Source of the DNA: JAPLFM01 sp964650885
GTDB taxonomy: Bacteria > Bacteroidota > Ignavibacteria > Kapaibacteriales > UBA2268
Length of the DNA stretch: 6,818 bases
NCBI GenBank assembly: GCA_964650885.1
Contig: CAZYXG010000074.1
Location: 1 to 6,818, forward strand
Reading direction: 5' to 3'
The notes beneath the pieces are model-generated. The model worked only from the letters and a program-made list of their open reading frames with translations. It searched no databases and was not told where the DNA came from. Position numbers and translations under genes: made by a program. Below are positions 5,579 through 6,818 of this stretch, piece by piece; the stretch's first letter is position 1, and each line of letters starts with the position of its first letter.

Positions 5579-6818
5579 ATGTCTAAAGGTGGTGGAGCCA
5601 AGGTCTATTTCGTACTATACTTGGCGGTGGTACTTGAACTTCTAATTATCATTGTTGAGCGAGATGAAGCTGAAGAGCACTTGCACGCAAAACAGAAAGA
5701 GGCAATGAAAATTGTACAGTCTATCCTTTCCCAATTGCAAACTGGGTCTGGTACAGAGGGTATAAACACCAGACCTCAAGATGAGATTTCATTTGCTCCA
5801 GATGGTATTTCCGAAGCTGATTTGGGTGTAAAAATCAAATCAAGCAGGAAATATATAGTTGAAGTTGGTGTTACAAATGTCGCATCGGAATTAAAACAAC
5901 GAGAAGGCGAAGAACCAAAAGAATTTCGTGAAAGAATTGAGAAAATGACTGAACTTGCAAACGTAACTGAGTTAGAATATTCTGTTTTCGAATGTAAGGA
6001 TAATGACCCAAATAACTGCCCTATATTTCCTACAGATGACGAAATAGTTGATAAGGGTGGTATAAATAAGCTTTCAATTGGCAGTGATTTAACTAAAGAT
6101 GGCAAAAATTGGAAGTTGCTTACAAAAGCAAAATTAGAAATTGACGAAGAAGCTACAGCTCATAATGTTACAAGTAATATGGCTAACATCTCAAAAAGTA
6201 CTTTAGAGCCAACATATAAAGCTGCGAAATTTGAAGGAAGTGAATTTAGACCCACTGCCGACATGTTGCCTGGCGAACAAACATTCTACTATTCAACAGA
6301 CGAAACTAAGAAATCCGCAGACGCAAAAGGTTCTCGAGGAATTGATAAACGTTCATTCGTAGTTAATTTTCAACCTTCAAAAGGTGGGCCTGGACAAACA
6401 AGCTGGTATAAACTTTATTTTACATCGAAAACAAACAAAATCTTAGGTGTTAAAAAACTGAAAGGTGATAACGAAGTTAATTTAGATGATTCAGAATCAA
6501 AAGTAAACATTGGTACAGTTCAGCTGAAAACTAAAGATTTGAAAAAAGTAATGTCTGAAATTGAACGTGATGTTCAAGCAAGTTTACCACCTGAAGTACT
6601 TTATGAAGAATTCAAAAAGAAACAAGACGTTCAACTTTTTGACAAAGCACTTCAAAATGCTGAATCAGAGGCAAAGAAAACAGATGCTGAGAAAGCTAAC
6701 AAAATCAAACTTTATGGATATATAGTTAAACTATTAGTCCCAGGTTTGTCAGCTAGTTTCGAACAGAACAAGGGTTCGATTCAATTCAACGTTCGTGTAG
6801 TAATGCCGAAGTCGCAGA
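5579..6818 (+). CDS. Single-pass envelope protein, GldM/PorM-like, 3' end outside window
   Basis: The frame is open from the ATG at 5579 to the window edge (413 codons, no stop), so it is a 3'-partial gene. A stop codon lies 18 bases upstream in frame and GAGGAA at 5571-5576 serves as ribosome site, so the start is firm. The protein has a short Gly/Lys-rich cytoplasmic tail (MSKGGGAK), one membrane helix (about 9-26) containing Glu20, and then a long polar, presumably periplasmic part. That part has a helical stretch (27-55), beta-rich segments (about 80-140, 170-190 and 255-315), a charged helical region (315-375) and a further segment from 376. This layout (MaGGK-type tail, one helix with a buried charge, long periplasmic region) resembles GldM/PorM of the T9SS motor, and a T9SS cargo gene is adjacent. 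I could not confirm homology by motif, so other TolR/MotB-like or unrelated bitopic proteins remain possible. The gene is certain; its family is tentative. Confidence 0.8.
   Translation, partial: MSKGGGAKVYFVLYLAVVLELLIIIVERDEAEEHLHAKQKEAMKIVQSILSQLQTGSGTEGINTRPQDEISFAPDGISEADLGVKIKSSRKYIVEVGVTNVASELKQREGEEPKEFRERIEKMTELANVTELEYSVFECKDNDPNNCPIFPTDDEIVDKGGINKLSIGSDLTKDGKNWKLLTKAKLEIDEEATAHNVTSNMANISKSTLEPTYKAAKFEGSEFRPTADMLPGEQTFYYSTDETKKSADAKGSRGIDKRSFVVNFQPSKGGPGQTSWYKLYFTSKTNKILGVKKLKGDNEVNLDDSESKVNIGTVQLKTKDLKKVMSEIERDVQASLPPEVLYEEFKKKQDVQLFDKALQNAESEAKKTDAEKANKIKLYGYIVKLLVPGLSASFEQNKGSIQFNVRVVMPKSQ

Noticed and set aside
5776..6105. 109-codon open frame on the minus strand
   Set aside because: It lies entirely inside the GldM-like gene, which has a firm start and ribosome site; the Ser-rich translation is typical of an antisense shadow.

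Overview
The window is AT-rich bacterial DNA. It carries a flagellar type III export gene cluster (fliP, fliQ, fliR, flhB) beside a secreted protein with a type IX secretion (T9SS/Por) C-terminal sorting domain and a partial single-pass membrane protein that resembles GldM/PorM in layout. Flagella plus T9SS point to the Bacteroidota/Chlorobiota (FCB) side of the tree, most likely an Ignavibacteria- or Kapabacteria-like lineage, because typical Bacteroidia and Flavobacteriia have no flagella. This placement is inferred from gene content; there is no rRNA or other taxonomic marker in the window.

Layout from left to right: (1) 1-147, AT-rich non-coding leader with a short CTCAAAA tandem repeat. 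(2) 148-753 (+), a rhomboid intramembrane serine protease with its catalytic residues intact. (3) 750-3737 (-), the export operon, transcribed fliP -> fliQ -> fliR -> flhB. The last stop codon overlaps the rhomboid stop codon tail to tail. (4) 3738-3948, a spacer holding a hairpin/U-tract terminator for the gene to its right and a -24/-12 (sigma-54-like) promoter candidate for fliP. (5) 3949-5388 (-), a signal-peptide protein with a cohesin-like region, a dockerin-like calcium-binding pair, a second beta-rich region and a T9SS type A sorting domain. (6) 5389-5578, a divergent promoter region with a better -24/-12 candidate for the T9SS cargo gene. (7) 5579-6818 (+), the GldM-like gene, which runs off the right edge.

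How the genes fit together: FliP, FliQ and FliR form the export gate and FlhB is the substrate-specificity switch of the flagellar export apparatus. The cargo protein would leave the cell through the T9SS, of which the GldM-like protein could be a periplasm-spanning motor or trans-envelope part. Both minus-strand transcription units start behind TTGGCA-N6-TTG, a sigma-54-type element with identical spacing, so the flagellar operon and the T9SS cargo gene may be co-regulated.

For three genes the start that fits best is an ATG downstream of the longest possible start: fliP at 3737, fliQ at 2923 and the T9SS cargo at 5388. No RNA genes, CRISPR arrays or insertion sequences were seen. Nothing here is a clearly new system; the most interesting points are the paired sigma-54-like sites, the architecture of the cargo protein, and the flagellum/T9SS neighbourhood.
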